A stretch of DNA of 64,000 nucleotides, taken from positions 124,001 through 188,000 of the forward strand of contig NZ_QLMA01000007.1 of the NCBI RefSeq assembly GCF_003259435.1, in the 5' to 3' direction. The notes under the pieces are model-generated. The model was not told the DNA's origin. It was given only the letters and a program-made list of their open reading frames with translations, and ran no database searches. This document shows, piece by piece, positions 26,741 to 36,800 of this stretch. The translations under genes and the position numbers were made by a program. The stretch is from Chitinophaga dinghuensis (lineage in GTDB: Bacteria; Bacteroidota; Bacteroidia; Chitinophagales; Chitinophagaceae). The first letter of the stretch is position 1; the number at the start of each line of letters is the position of its first letter.

Positions 26741-26764
26741 TATTCACTTTAAAATCAAAATTCA
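26741..26764 (+). repeat. conserved leader before CBM14 copy 1
   Basis: This AT-rich 24-base leader is repeated with one difference at 27301-27324, just before the second gene. It supports a tandem duplication that included the 5' leader, or a shared translation signal. Confidence 0.7.
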
Positions 26765-26769
26765 AAAAC

Positions 26770-27261
26770 ATGAAAAAAATCATGATGGCTGCAGTTGCGG
26801 CATTGGGGATTTTTACGGCTGTACATGCCCAGACCTACATGAGGGACCCTCAGGATTGTAGTAAGTTTTACAAATGTGAAAATGGGACAAAAATCGAATT
26901 CACCTGTAGCCCCGGACTAGTGTTCAATATGCAAACGCAGGTATGCGATTGGCCACAGAACACAGATTGCGATGGCGGTTTTGGTTTTGCTGATGCTAGT
27001 TCTAGTTCCGATGGTCTTTGCCCTTTACTTGGCGTTTCTAATCCTGTCGTTTGTGGTACAATAACCGTCGCAGCAAATACGGAGGTACTCTTTGAATTGG
27101 ACGCAAATGTTGACCTTACTAAGTACGTGAAAATCGCGGAGGTTGTTGTAAATGGTAAAACAATGGTGAAGTATAGGTCTAAAGAGACTACCACTAGAAA
27201 TCTGTACATGGATACATGTCCGGGTTATGCTGGTTTCTGTACTAAAACTGCTTGCCAGTAA
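26770..27261 (+). CDS. secreted ten-cysteine protein with peritrophin-A (CBM14-like) domain, copy 1
   Basis: A 163-residue protein with a signal peptide cleaved near residue 20 (V-H-A-Q). Residues 23-68 carry the peritrophin-A pattern: C30-x5-C36-x9-C46-x12-C59-x7-C67, with D-C-S-K-F-Y-K-C, a C-x-P-G-L-V-F-N core and C-D-W-P. This is the spacing of chitin-binding CBM14 domains of insects and nematodes, but the first of the usual six cysteines is absent. After a Ser-rich linker, residues 84-163 form a second domain with five cysteines and a strongly conserved core (V-K-I-A-E-V-V-V-N-G-K-T-M-V-K-Y-R-S-K). The tandem neighbour is similar throughout. Chitin binding is likely by family but untested. 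Confidence 0.85.
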   Translation: MKKIMMAAVAALGIFTAVHAQTYMRDPQDCSKFYKCENGTKIEFTCSPGLVFNMQTQVCDWPQNTDCDGGFGFADASSSSDGLCPLLGVSNPVVCGTITVAANTEVLFELDANVDLTKYVKIAEVVVNGKTMVKYRSKETTTRNLYMDTCPGYAGFCTKTACQ

Positions 27262-27300
27262 TCATTTTCTATCATTGTCATGTATTTAAAGGTATTTTTT

Positions 27301-27324
27301 TATTCACCTTAAAATCAAAATTCA
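27301..27324 (+). repeat. conserved leader before CBM14 copy 2
   Basis: Copy of 26741-26764 with one difference, ending 5 bases before the ATG at 27330. Confidence 0.7.
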
Positions 27325-27329
27325 GCAAA

Positions 27330-27809
27330 ATGAAGAAAATCATCATGGCTGTTATTGCAGCAATTGGATTGTTTAGCGTAGTAAGGGCGCAAAGTGTCCT
27401 GATACCTGATCCTACAGATTGTTCCAAGTTTTACCAATGTTCCAACGGTACTTTAATTTCTAGAAACTGCCCTCCAGGTCTTGTATTCGATAAGGACAGA
27501 GACCTGTGCGACTTGCCGGCAAACGTTGGGTGCGAGACTGATCCAACTGCAAGCGCTCCTACCGAATGTACCATGCTTGGGGATGATAGCCCTACTGTTT
27601 GTGGTACAACCACTATCGAAGCAAATACAGAGGTATACTTTGATTTAGGGGTGGATGTAGATCTTACCAAGTATGTGAAAATTGCAGAGGTAGTTGTAAA
27701 TGGTAAAACTATGGTGAAGTATCGGTCTAAAGTGACCACGACTAAAAACATGTACATAGAGACCTGTCCTGGTTATGCGGGTAGCTGTACAAAGCACAAA
27801 TGCGAATAA
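27330..27809 (+). CDS. secreted ten-cysteine protein with peritrophin-A (CBM14-like) domain, copy 2
   Basis: A 159-residue paralogue of the preceding gene. The ATG at 27330 is chosen because it gives the same signal peptide (ending V-R-A-Q) and the same leader as copy 1; the frame is open further upstream. Cysteines 31, 37, 47, 60 and 68 keep the 5-9-12-7 peritrophin-A spacing, again without the first Cys. The C-terminal domain keeps its five cysteines and the V-K-I-A-E-V core, while the linker has changed. All ten cysteines are conserved between copies although the chitin-binding face differs (D-W-P versus D-L-P), which may alter ligand preference. Confidence 0.85.
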   Translation: MKKIIMAVIAAIGLFSVVRAQSVLIPDPTDCSKFYQCSNGTLISRNCPPGLVFDKDRDLCDLPANVGCETDPTASAPTECTMLGDDSPTVCGTTTIEANTEVYFDLGVDVDLTKYVKIAEVVVNGKTMVKYRSKVTTTKNMYIETCPGYAGSCTKHKCE

Positions 27810-27825
27810 TCATTTTGCACCATTC

Positions 27826-27860
27826 AGACTGGATAATTATTTATCCAGTCTGTTTAATTT
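27826..27860 (+). terminator. intra-locus hairpin, likely partial terminator
   Basis: A perfect 11-base-pair stem (27826-27836 with 27841-27851) with a 4-base loop, followed by GTTTAATTT. It lies between the second CBM14 gene and the propeller gene, whose ATG is at 27874. It may let the small proteins be made in excess over the downstream export genes. Confidence 0.6.
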
Positions 27861-27873
27861 CAATTTTATTCCG

Positions 27874-29055
27874 ATGCAAAAATATAGAAGTTTAGCACTA
27901 CTGGCTATGATAGCCAGTGTAATGTATGGATGTAGTAATAACAAGCCCGAAGAGAATATTGACTTGAGCACTGCCAGCGTATTAAAAATAGATAAAGCAG
28001 TACCTGAGATATTGATCGATTCATTAAGTGAGCAGGGCTCATTAACCATACTTCCATTAGAAACCGCTGAGCGTTCTTTGATTGGTAAAGTCAATTACCT
28101 GTACAAAACTGACAGTTCGTTTGTAGTGGGAGAACAGAATGGAGCCATCAAAGTATTTACTACTAATGGTAAGTTTATCCGGGCTATTGGGGCAATGGGT
28201 AAAGGACCATTTGAACACTTGACTCCGACCGATATTCGTTACAATGATTATTCAAAGAATGTAGAAGTAATGGACATCGGTCTCAAATTTACTGGTTATA
28301 AGATAGCAGGTGGTAACGATTTTGAGAATTTGGAGTTGATGAAGCAATATAAACCTACCCTGTTTTTTCCATTGGGTCAGAAGAAATATGCGCTGTACAA
28401 TAATAGTAATGTGATGAGTGCAGACGATGATGAGACAAATAGATTTTATATAATAGAAAATGGAAAGGCCACAAGCAAAGCGTTACCTTTTCAGAGTACA
28501 AAAGTGGTCAGGCAGATTATATCGGCCAACCAGTTTAGTAATGTCGGGAAAACCTCCATTTTTTATGAAACAGGATTTCCGGTTGTGTATACCATCACAG
28601 ATAAACTAACACCAAGATATTATATTGATTTTAGGAATATTCTGCCCAAAGAACAGTTTAGTTATGAGAAAGTTGGCGCGCTTATCCGTGGAAAAGAAGA
28701 AGGGAAGTTTTTTCGCATATTTGAATTTACCGAAGGACAGCGCTTTATTCTTGGTAATATAGACTACTTGCAGTCTGCCTCATTTTTTATGTATGATAAG
28801 AAAATGAATAAAGGAGTATATACGGGATTAGGATTTTTATATGATAAGCTCAAAATCCGTTCTTTTAAAATAGATTTTATGGATCAGGAAGATACCGCCT
28901 ATGCTGTTCTGACCGCTGTGAGTATTATTAATGCCCAAAAACAACTGAGAGAAAGTGACCCGGATTTGACAGACCTACAAATTCGCAACTTCCTTGCGTT
29001 GAAAGTGGATACCTATGATAATCCATTTATCATTTCATTTAAGCTGAAACAATAA
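27874..29055 (+). CDS. 6-bladed beta-propeller lipoprotein
   Basis: A 393-residue lipoprotein (lipobox V-M-Y-G-C, Cys20). The ATG at 27874 is used because the frame further upstream would overlap the hairpin and give no signal. The mature part has the marks of the Bacteroidota 6-bladed beta-propeller family: S-L-T-I-L-P-L-E-T near residue 53, a V-F-T-T-N-G-K-F-I-R-A-I-G-A-M-G-K-G-P-F-E-H motif near residue 100, and repeated D-x-G strands. Relatives of this family often stand next to small exported peptides in Bacteroidales. It is separated by only 2 bases from the thioredoxin-like gene and begins the tight operon that ends with TolC. Confidence 0.8.
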   Translation: MQKYRSLALLAMIASVMYGCSNNKPEENIDLSTASVLKIDKAVPEILIDSLSEQGSLTILPLETAERSLIGKVNYLYKTDSSFVVGEQNGAIKVFTTNGKFIRAIGAMGKGPFEHLTPTDIRYNDYSKNVEVMDIGLKFTGYKIAGGNDFENLELMKQYKPTLFFPLGQKKYALYNNSNVMSADDDETNRFYIIENGKATSKALPFQSTKVVRQIISANQFSNVGKTSIFYETGFPVVYTITDKLTPRYYIDFRNILPKEQFSYEKVGALIRGKEEGKFFRIFEFTEGQRFILGNIDYLQSASFFMYDKKMNKGVYTGLGFLYDKLKIRSFKIDFMDQEDTAYAVLTAVSIINAQKQLRESDPDLTDLQIRNFLALKVDTYDNPFIISFKLKQ

Positions 29056-29057
29056 TC

Positions 29058-29684
29058 ATGAGAAAATTTTTGCTTCCCTTATTACTGCTGGTAGGCGGTA
29101 TCGGCGCGGTTATGTTCACTCGCCTGAAATATGAACAAACCATAAAATTACAGGAAGCTACCTTAAGAGCCACTATGGTGGATCGTTATAACGCAAATGC
29201 AACGCTGAAAGATCAACGTTGGAAGGATATTATTGCTATGGGAGATAATGGAGCTCTTCTGAAAAGCGATGCAATGACGCCGGTACAGGCAAAGAAAGGT
29301 GGGGATGTCATGTCAACGATAATACCTCCGGTACTTGTTTTTCGCTTTACCTCCATGAATTGTGGTACCTGTGTAGACTCCACAATTGATGTATTTAAAC
29401 AAAAGCTGATAGGAACCAGTTTGGAAAAACATGTACTTTTTTTGGTGTCCTATGATTATGAAAATTATCTGAATGAGTGGGTACGTCTCAATGAAATCAA
29501 ACTTCCCATTTTCTCAATTCCACTGAATGATATGCCACTGCTGGCGGAAAAGGAGAATGCGCCTTACCTGTTTTATTATGGAAAAGATCAAACAGTTTCC
29601 TATCTGTTTTTTCCGGACAAACACGATAAGGCATCTACCATGAAGTACCTGGACCTCATGAAGAATAAATTTTTTAACAACTAA
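29058..29684 (+). CDS. thioredoxin-like protein with CGTC active site
   Basis: A 208-residue protein anchored or exported by an N-terminal hydrophobic segment (residues 3-21). A charged helical linker (25-90) leads into a thioredoxin-like domain: V-L-V-F-R-F-T-S-M-N-C102-G-T-C105, then a helix V-D-S-T-I-D-V-F-K-Q and an A-P-Y-L-F-Y-Y strand with the Pro expected near the active site. It faces the periplasm. Its position between the propeller and the adaptor, downstream of two ten-cysteine proteins, suggests a thiol-disulfide role for those proteins. Direction of the redox step is unknown. Confidence 0.75.
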   Translation: MRKFLLPLLLLVGGIGAVMFTRLKYEQTIKLQEATLRATMVDRYNANATLKDQRWKDIIAMGDNGALLKSDAMTPVQAKKGGDVMSTIIPPVLVFRFTSMNCGTCVDSTIDVFKQKLIGTSLEKHVLFLVSYDYENYLNEWVRLNEIKLPIFSIPLNDMPLLAEKENAPYLFYYGKDQTVSYLFFPDKHDKASTMKYLDLMKNKFFNN

Positions 29685-29693
29685 ACAACTGGT

Positions 29694-30764
29694 ATGAAGC
29701 ATGTGAGTTGGAAAGCGTCCACCCTGATGATCCTGATAATATCCTGTAGCAACCAGGCTAAACAGGAGCGGACTTTGGTGACAGATAAAATTGTGGTATC
29801 AAAAGAACCGGAAGCAGTGGCGACTGCCATCGCAAAGAAGGAAATGTTTAATACAGAATTGTTTTTTAACGGAAAGGCGGAGTGCCTGGAAAAACAGGAA
29901 ATCCGCCTGCAGGTATCAGAGCCTTTGCTCCAGGTCCTGGTAGTAAATGGACAAAATGTAACTGCTGGACAGGTAATCGCAAGACAAGATGCATCCGCAT
30001 TGCAACGGAAGCTGCAACGAGTGGCAGAATCGCTGCAGCAGGCAGAAATAGCGCTGGATGACCGGTTAATTGATTACGGATACCGTTTGGCAGACAGTAA
30101 CCGTATTCCCCCTGATATCCTGAAAATGGCCAGAATTAAAAGCAATTATAATGCTGCCAGACTGGATTATGCTGACGTAAAAAGAGAATTGCTAAAAACG
30201 GAAATTACAGCCCCTTTTTCCGGCAAAATTGTAAATCTCAGTACGAAAGCGGGTACCTACGGCCAGAATTTGCAAGTCCTCTGTTCAATAGTGGAAGATA
30301 AGTCCATGCAAATCGTATTTCCCATTCTGGAGTCCGAATATACCTATGTAAAAACAGGGATGTCTATTGTTGTTACTCCCGTTGATTATCCGGACAAAAA
30401 ATGCGTTGGAAAGATTATGTCCATCAATCCACAGGTAGATGCCCATGGTATGATCAGCGTTACTGGGGTAGTTGCCAATGGCAGTAGTAATTTGTTGGAT
30501 GGAATGAGCGTACAGGTGACGGCACAATCTGCCCTGGGAGCACGCCTGCAAGTGCCATTGGCTGCAGTGGTAGAGCGGCAAGGCAGACAGGTTGTATTCA
30601 CGCTGGAGGATGGACGAGCCAGGTGGAACTATGTCGAAATTGCCGAAAGAAACGCTACGAATGTGGTTGTCACCAATGGTTTACAGGAAGGACAGAAGAT
30701 CATCATCTCCCATAATGCTACCCTGGCACATAATGCGGTAGTCACCGAAAGAATGTTGAAATGA
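29694..30764 (+). CDS. RND efflux periplasmic adaptor, lipoprotein
   Basis: A 356-residue membrane-fusion protein with lipobox I-I-S-C (Cys18). The order is a barrel-sandwich half-motif (about 65-95, L-Q-V-L-V-V-N-G-Q-N-V-T-A-G-Q-V-I-A), a short helical hairpin (about 96-155), the second half-motif (T-E-I-T-A-P-F-S-G-K-I near 165), a beta-barrel domain and the C-terminal proximal domain. The hairpin is short for the class. It overlaps the first RND gene by four bases (ATGA), so the stoichiometry is coupled. It would link the RND permeases to the TolC-like channel encoded downstream. Confidence 0.88.
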   Translation: MKHVSWKASTLMILIISCSNQAKQERTLVTDKIVVSKEPEAVATAIAKKEMFNTELFFNGKAECLEKQEIRLQVSEPLLQVLVVNGQNVTAGQVIARQDASALQRKLQRVAESLQQAEIALDDRLIDYGYRLADSNRIPPDILKMARIKSNYNAARLDYADVKRELLKTEITAPFSGKIVNLSTKAGTYGQNLQVLCSIVEDKSMQIVFPILESEYTYVKTGMSIVVTPVDYPDKKCVGKIMSINPQVDAHGMISVTGVVANGSSNLLDGMSVQVTAQSALGARLQVPLAAVVERQGRQVVFTLEDGRARWNYVEIAERNATNVVVTNGLQEGQKIIISHNATLAHNAVVTERMLK

Positions 30765-33700
30765 ACGAAAAGAAACCGGTCATATCCGCCTATTCAATGG
30801 TGATCATATTCGTGGTGCTGGCACTTTCCGGAGGAATACTGCTGACCCGTCTTCCCGTTAGTTTTAACCCTACCGTAGGAACAAATGCAGCCGGTATTTC
30901 TTTTTCATGTGCAGGAATGTCTGCCCGGCAAATAGAATCCGAAGTTACAGCTGTAATGGAGTCCGCAGTGATGGGAGTGGAGGGCGTGAAGGAGGTGAAA
31001 TCAAACTCCTATAACGGCTTTGGCAGCCTGCAAATTTCTTTCGAAGAAGGATGCCCTATATTCCGGGCGAGGACTGAACTAGCACAGATCATCCGGCAAT
31101 TATATCCTGCACTGCCTAAAACTTGTTCTTATCCGATCATTCACATTCAGTCGGAAGATGATACAAACGACCAGTCATTGCTCGTCATCACTGTTTGTAG
31201 TAAGCAACCGGTGGCTGGAATTTGCCGCTTGCTGAAGGCAACTGTTATTCCTGCCCTGACAGGAATTAAAGGCATATCCCGTGTAAATATCAGTCCGGAA
31301 AGCAATTTAAAATGGAAGCTCTATTATCGTCCTGAGCAGCTTCAAAGCGCAGGCATTTCTCCGGCAATACTTGCTTCGCGCTTCCAGGAACACCGCTTCG
31401 CGGCGGATCTGGGCTATCCGGGAATGGGAGATAATTGGGACACCAGTACAGCTCCTGTTAAACTAACTTCAGCGGAGAATGACACCATACCGGCGACCAG
31501 CCCCTTTATTACGGTGAATCAGCGTCAGTATGTCCTGTCTCAACTCTTAACACCCGTGTTGGCCGCAAATGATGGCTATCCGAGAACTAAAATAAACGGC
31601 GTCAATACAATTGACTTGAATATTAGTGTAGGCGCTGCAGAAAACGTAATTACAATTGCCCCCATCGCCATAGCGACCATTCAATCCCTGCTGAAGAATC
31701 AGGAAGTAACTTTTTTTCAGAAATTTAATGCAGCAACCCAAATATCTCAGGAGATAAAAATGGTCCTTATACGTACACTCATCTCTCTCATCGGACTATT
31801 TATCTTTATCTGGTTGATTTATAGGAACTATGCCTATCTCTGGTTAACTATTCTTTCGCTCCTTGTTAATATCCTGATTTCATTTGCCTGCTCTTATATG
31901 CTGGGTATTGGCATCGACACCTGGATGCTGGCTGGTATTGCGATCAGTATGGGCCTTACAATTGATGGATTCATCGTGGTAACGGATCATGTGATGCGGT
32001 TCCGCAATAAGAAAGTATTTACTGCACTTGTGGTGGCGCACCTTACCACCATGTGTACCCTGGTGATTATGTTTTTCCTGGACAAGTCATTGCAACTCAC
32101 CATGAAAGGGTTTGTGTGGGCAGTATTGATAAATCTGCTGGTATCGCTTCCGGTGGCATACTATTTTGTGCCTTCCCTGTTGCAGTTAATGTCAGTACCA
32201 ACCATCATCAACAAGCGTTCCTTCCGGCAAAGAAGACGCTTCTGGCGACAAACGAATAGATTGGGTGTTATCCATTCATTTATTCTTCTTCATAAAAAGA
32301 AAGTAATAGTGGGGCTGATATGGCTATTCGGGATACCATTGTTTCTGTTGCCGGCAAATATAGACCAAAAATATTCCTGGAGCCGCCCTGTCAATAAGTA
32401 CCTGAACAGCGATAATGGAAGAACTGTTCGTAAAGGCGTGGAGACCACGCTGGGAGGAGTTTTTCGCCTATTCATGCAAACAAGTGCCAACAATAAATCG
32501 GAAGGGAAAGACCGGACCGGCTTAAACATATCCATGTCTGTTGCACCAGGTGCAAAGAGCCGTTTTATTACCTCCGTCGCCAATCAAGTAGATAGTATTA
32601 TCAATACCGTAGCTGGAATTGATACTTGTATAAGCGTTATCCATGATGCGGAAAACGCAAACATTTTTGTCTCTTTTAAACCAGCTTATGAAGAGAGTGA
32701 TGTGCCGCTGCAGCTTAAGGAAGGGTTGCAGGAGTGGGCGCAGAATACGGGCCTGTTGAATTTCGAAATCAGCGGCGTAGGGAGGACCTTCAGTAATAAT
32801 CTGACAGAAGATAATACCAATTATTCCCTGGTGGTTACTGGTTACAACCTCGATAAGGTAATCGCGATCTCAGAGGAAGTAAAAACCATGTTGAAAGCGA
32901 ATAGCAGGGTACGACGGATATATACCTCCACAAATTCCAGGGTGTCCAATGACAGAAATGCCGAATTCACTTATGTATTCAGATTGAAATCAGCCACCCG
33001 ACTGCAAGTCCGACAGTTTGATTTTTTTCGGGCAACCACAGGTATTGCCACATTATCCGCAGACGAAATTCCGGTAGCATGCTCCTGGGACGGATCTGAT
33101 GTGCCAGTATACTTAAGTCCGTTTAGTTTGAAGGAACGTTCAGAATGGGAACTGTTACACCAACCTGTATCGCTTGATTCCGGCGTTATTTTTAAACTGC
33201 ATGATCTGGCTACTATAGAAAAAGAAGGGAATAGTATAGAAATCTCCCGGAAAGCGCAGGAATACTCCTTATTCATCAACTATAGCTTTTTTGGGGAGAT
33301 GGATGCAGGCAAGTTTCTGGAAGATAATATCATCGATCAGATGGAAGAGAAACTCCCCGTAGGTTATAAAATAACAGATGAACGTAATTACGGTGAAGTG
33401 GTGACTACCGTTCCTATGTACCTTATCCTGTTGATAGCGGTCGTACTGATATTTATTCTTTGCAGTGTGCTGCTGAATTCCCTGTTGTATGCATGGGCAG
33501 TCATTTGGATGATGCCATTATCCTTCATCGGAGTATTTGTGGCTGCAGTAGTATTTCATATCCGGCCTGACAGCGGATCTTTCGCTGCAATGGTTTTTCT
33601 TGCTGGCATAGCCGTTAACTGGGCATTGTATATACTGAATGACTACAGTCAGTTGGTGCCGAATACCCAACGTTCTGCTGTAAGTATTTATCTGCGCGCA

Positions 33701-33898
33701 TTTCAGCGAAAATTAATTCCCATTATACTGAGTGCCATTTCTGCCATTATCAGCGTATTACCCTTTGTAATAGGTGGTGATGGGAATGATTTCTGGTTCG
33801 CATTCGGTGTTTGTACGCTAGGTGGATTACTGGCGTCCGTTATTGGAACTATTTTATTATTGCCGGCCTTTTTAAGGCTTCAGATCAAGAAAGATTAG
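30761..33898 (+). CDS. RND efflux permease 1 (divergent)
   Basis: A 1045-residue inner-membrane RND protein with the usual two-fold layout: TM1, a large periplasmic loop, TM2-6, TM7, a second loop and TM8-12. In TM4 the motif reads S-M-G-L-T-I-D-G-F, so only one of the two aspartates of AcrB-type proton relays is present (Asp402, with Gly next). In TM10 the segment A-G-I-A-V-N-W-A-L lacks the usual Lys. The periplasmic loops are poorly conserved against standard drug pumps. The second permease starts 1 base after its stop, as in heteromeric pairs such as MdtB/MdtC. The substrate is not predictable from sequence. Confidence 0.85.
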   Translation: MNEKKPVISAYSMVIIFVVLALSGGILLTRLPVSFNPTVGTNAAGISFSCAGMSARQIESEVTAVMESAVMGVEGVKEVKSNSYNGFGSLQISFEEGCPIFRARTELAQIIRQLYPALPKTCSYPIIHIQSEDDTNDQSLLVITVCSKQPVAGICRLLKATVIPALTGIKGISRVNISPESNLKWKLYYRPEQLQSAGISPAILASRFQEHRFAADLGYPGMGDNWDTSTAPVKLTSAENDTIPATSPFITVNQRQYVLSQLLTPVLAANDGYPRTKINGVNTIDLNISVGAAENVITIAPIAIATIQSLLKNQEVTFFQKFNAATQISQEIKMVLIRTLISLIGLFIFIWLIYRNYAYLWLTILSLLVNILISFACSYMLGIGIDTWMLAGIAISMGLTIDGFIVVTDHVMRFRNKKVFTALVVAHLTTMCTLVIMFFLDKSLQLTMKGFVWAVLINLLVSLPVAYYFVPSLLQLMSVPTIINKRSFRQRRRFWRQTNRLGVIHSFILLHKKKVIVGLIWLFGIPLFLLPANIDQKYSWSRPVNKYLNSDNGRTVRKGVETTLGGVFRLFMQTSANNKSEGKDRTGLNISMSVAPGAKSRFITSVANQVDSIINTVAGIDTCISVIHDAENANIFVSFKPAYEESDVPLQLKEGLQEWAQNTGLLNFEISGVGRTFSNNLTEDNTNYSLVVTGYNLDKVIAISEEVKTMLKANSRVRRIYTSTNSRVSNDRNAEFTYVFRLKSATRLQVRQFDFFRATTGIATLSADEIPVACSWDGSDVPVYLSPFSLKERSEWELLHQPVSLDSGVIFKLHDLATIEKEGNSIEISRKAQEYSLFINYSFFGEMDAGKFLEDNIIDQMEEKLPVGYKITDERNYGEVVTTVPMYLILLIAVVLIFILCSVLLNSLLYAWAVIWMMPLSFIGVFVAAVVFHIRPDSGSFAAMVFLAGIAVNWALYILNDYSQLVPNTQRSAVSIYLRAFQRKLIPIILSAISAIISVLPFVIGGDGNDFWFAFGVCTLGGLLASVIGTILLLPAFLRLQIKKD

Positions 33899-33899
33899 T

Positions 33900-36800
33900 A
33901 TGTATGTGAGTTATCTTATAAAAAAGCCGGTAGCGGTTTTTATGACATTTGCGGCATTGTTGGTGCTGGGTTTTCTGGCGGTTTGTAAGGTGACTGTTTC
34001 ACCACTGCCAGCGGTGAAGATGCCTGAACTGGTAGTAACTGCTTTCAGAAGCAATGTCAGTACTACTGAAATGGAAACCACGGTTACAAAGTTGCTGAGA
34101 GAGCAATTGGGCATGTTACAGCAGGTAGATGCCGTTACTTCTGAAACAAGAGATGGCATGGCTACCATTAAAGTCAGATTTCAGTTTGGGGTAAATATGG
34201 AATATGCCTACCTGGAAGCCAATGAGAAAGTAGACCATCTAATGAATGGACTGCCAAAGGGAATGGATCGCCCAAAGGTAAATAAGGTGAATACCAGTGA
34301 TCTTCCCGTCTTCTATATCAATATTTCTTCCCGGTCTCCGCTTCGCGTACAAGAAGAGTGGGAGCTTTCTGACTTTGTCAGACAGGTGGTGAAAAGAAGA
34401 TTGGAACAACTGCCGGAAGTGTCTCTGGCAGATGTTACCGGATACAGAGAACCTGTGATTATTGTAACGCCACGCCCGTCGGCACTGGCTACACTGGGCA
34501 TTTCCACCACCCAGTTTCAACAAATCCTGGAGAAAAATAAAATCGCGGGTACCACTACAGTTGGAGATGGGGTATATCAATACCAGGTACGTTTTTCAGA
34601 ACCAGGCATTACCACTGTTGAGCAAATATTGAATCATACCTTTATGGTGCAGGAACGTTTGCTGCGCCTGCGAGATGTGGCAGACGTGGCCATGAAACCG
34701 CAAACCTCCTCGGGGGTGTTTCTGGTCAATCGTCAGTACGGCCTGAATGTAGCCATCTTAAGACAAGGAAACGCAAGGATCGGAGCCGTTAAAGAACAAG
34801 TAGCTTCACTATTAGATAAATTACGAAAGGAATATCCCAACCTCTCATTCGAGGAAGTAAGGGATCAAGCGGTAATGCTGGACTATTCCATAGCTAATCT
34901 GTGGCAGGATTTACTGATAGGCGGCGCTTTAGCTATGGCGGTATTATTCCTGTTCTTTAGAAACTATCGTATTCCTTTGTTGATATGTATCAGTATTCCA
35001 GTTTCGCTGTTACTGAGTATGCTGCTGTTATATCTATGCGGATTAAGCATTAATATAGTATCCTTGGCTGGTCTGGCATTGGGAATAGGATTAATTATAG
35101 ATAATACTGTAATTGTTATTGATAATATCAGCTATTATTTTCAACAACAGTATTCATTGGAAGAAGCCTGTAATAAAGGCACCATGGATATTATCAGGCC
35201 ATTGTTGTCCTCAGGACTCACCACCAGTTCTGTGTTCTTCCCGCTGATTTTTGTCAGCGGTATTGCAGGCGCACTTTTCTATGAACAAGCGCTTGCGGTG
35301 ATTATTGCCGCTTCTGTCTCATTTTTGGTGGCAGTAACCTTGATGCCGGTATTGTATTACTGGCTACATCATTCGACCAGCAAAAAAAATGTTATAACGC
35401 TGGAGAAAGAGAGATCGTCCATCCTGGAAAGGATCTATGAGAGAGGGTTTAAGTGGGTGTTTAAAAACAAGGTGGTCACACTTATTTTGGTATTGCTACT
35501 CTTGTGTGGCGGCAAATTTATTTTTCGGCAACTGCCTGCAGAACAGCTTCCCGCCACTGAGTCTTCCGAGATGATGATTCATGTAAACTGGGGCGATAAG
35601 ATTCAAATTGCGGAGAATGTCCGCAGAACAAATATCCTGAGAGAGGCTACTGGAAAATTACTGGAGGTATTCAATGCGGAAATAGGTACCCAGCAATATC
35701 TGATATCGAGAGGCCAGCCACAACTGCCAGGAGAAACAAATATTTATCTGAAGGCCACATCGCCTGCTACATTACTCAAAGCCAAAGAAAGTATTAAAAG
35801 GATAATGATAACAGCATATCCTTCCGCAGAAGTAACCTATACCCAACCTGAAACGCCACTGGAACAAACGTTCACGAAAAGCCGGTATAACCTGATCGTA
35901 CACCTGAAAAGCATACATCCATCTGTATTACCTGCCATATCCGAGGTGCAAAGAATGCATCAATCCCTGATGACGGCCTTTCCGGAGGCAGACATTGCAG
36001 CTTTGCCAGTGGGGCATGCATATAAAATAATGATAAACCAGGAAAGACTGGTACGTTATGGTATTAATCCGAAAGAGCTCCGGGATAAGGTGTTGATGAT
36101 GCTGAACGGTACTGAGGTGGGGCTGCTGGATAATAGCAGTAACGCAATTCCCGTAGTGTTGGCAGCCAGACGTCAACACCTGGAAGATATTATAGCGCAG
36201 GAGAAAATACCGTCTGCAAACGGAAATGCTGTGCCAGTCAAAGAGTTAGTAAGACTCGGGTCTGATGAAGGCTATCAAACCCTTTTCGGAGACAGATCGG
36301 GCGCCAACGTACCAATTAATATCAATACAAAACAACCCGATAGAATAATGAAGGCGGTGGATGAGCTGATGAAAGCTTATCCTGAGCTAACCGTGAGCTA
36401 TTCCGGATCCTGTTTTAGCAACCAGGATATGATCTCAGAGATGATGGTAATTGCTATAATTACTGTTGGCTTGTTGTACTTTATCCTGGCAGCCCAATTC
36501 GAATCGCTGATCCAACCGCTAATAGTATTGCTTGAGTTACCGGTTAGTGCCAGTGGCGCCTTGCTAATGCTATATCTCGCCGGTTCGTCCATCAACCTGA
36601 TGTCCTTGATAGGACTCATCATCATGAGCGGGATCATTATCAATGATTCTATTATGAAACTAGATACCATCAATAAATTGATTAAGGAAGAAGGATATGC
36701 GCTTACCACGGCTATACATCTGGCAGGAAAGCGTCGACTCCGGGCAATCCTCATGACCAGCCTGATCACCACCTTTTCCATTCTTCCATTCCTGTTTGGG

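Noticed and set aside
26770..27809. Eukaryotic contamination or misassembly, because peritrophin-A domains are typical of insects
   Set aside because: The genes have bacterial signal peptides, a second domain and leaders of the same style as their neighbours, and lie inside a continuous bacterial operon context.
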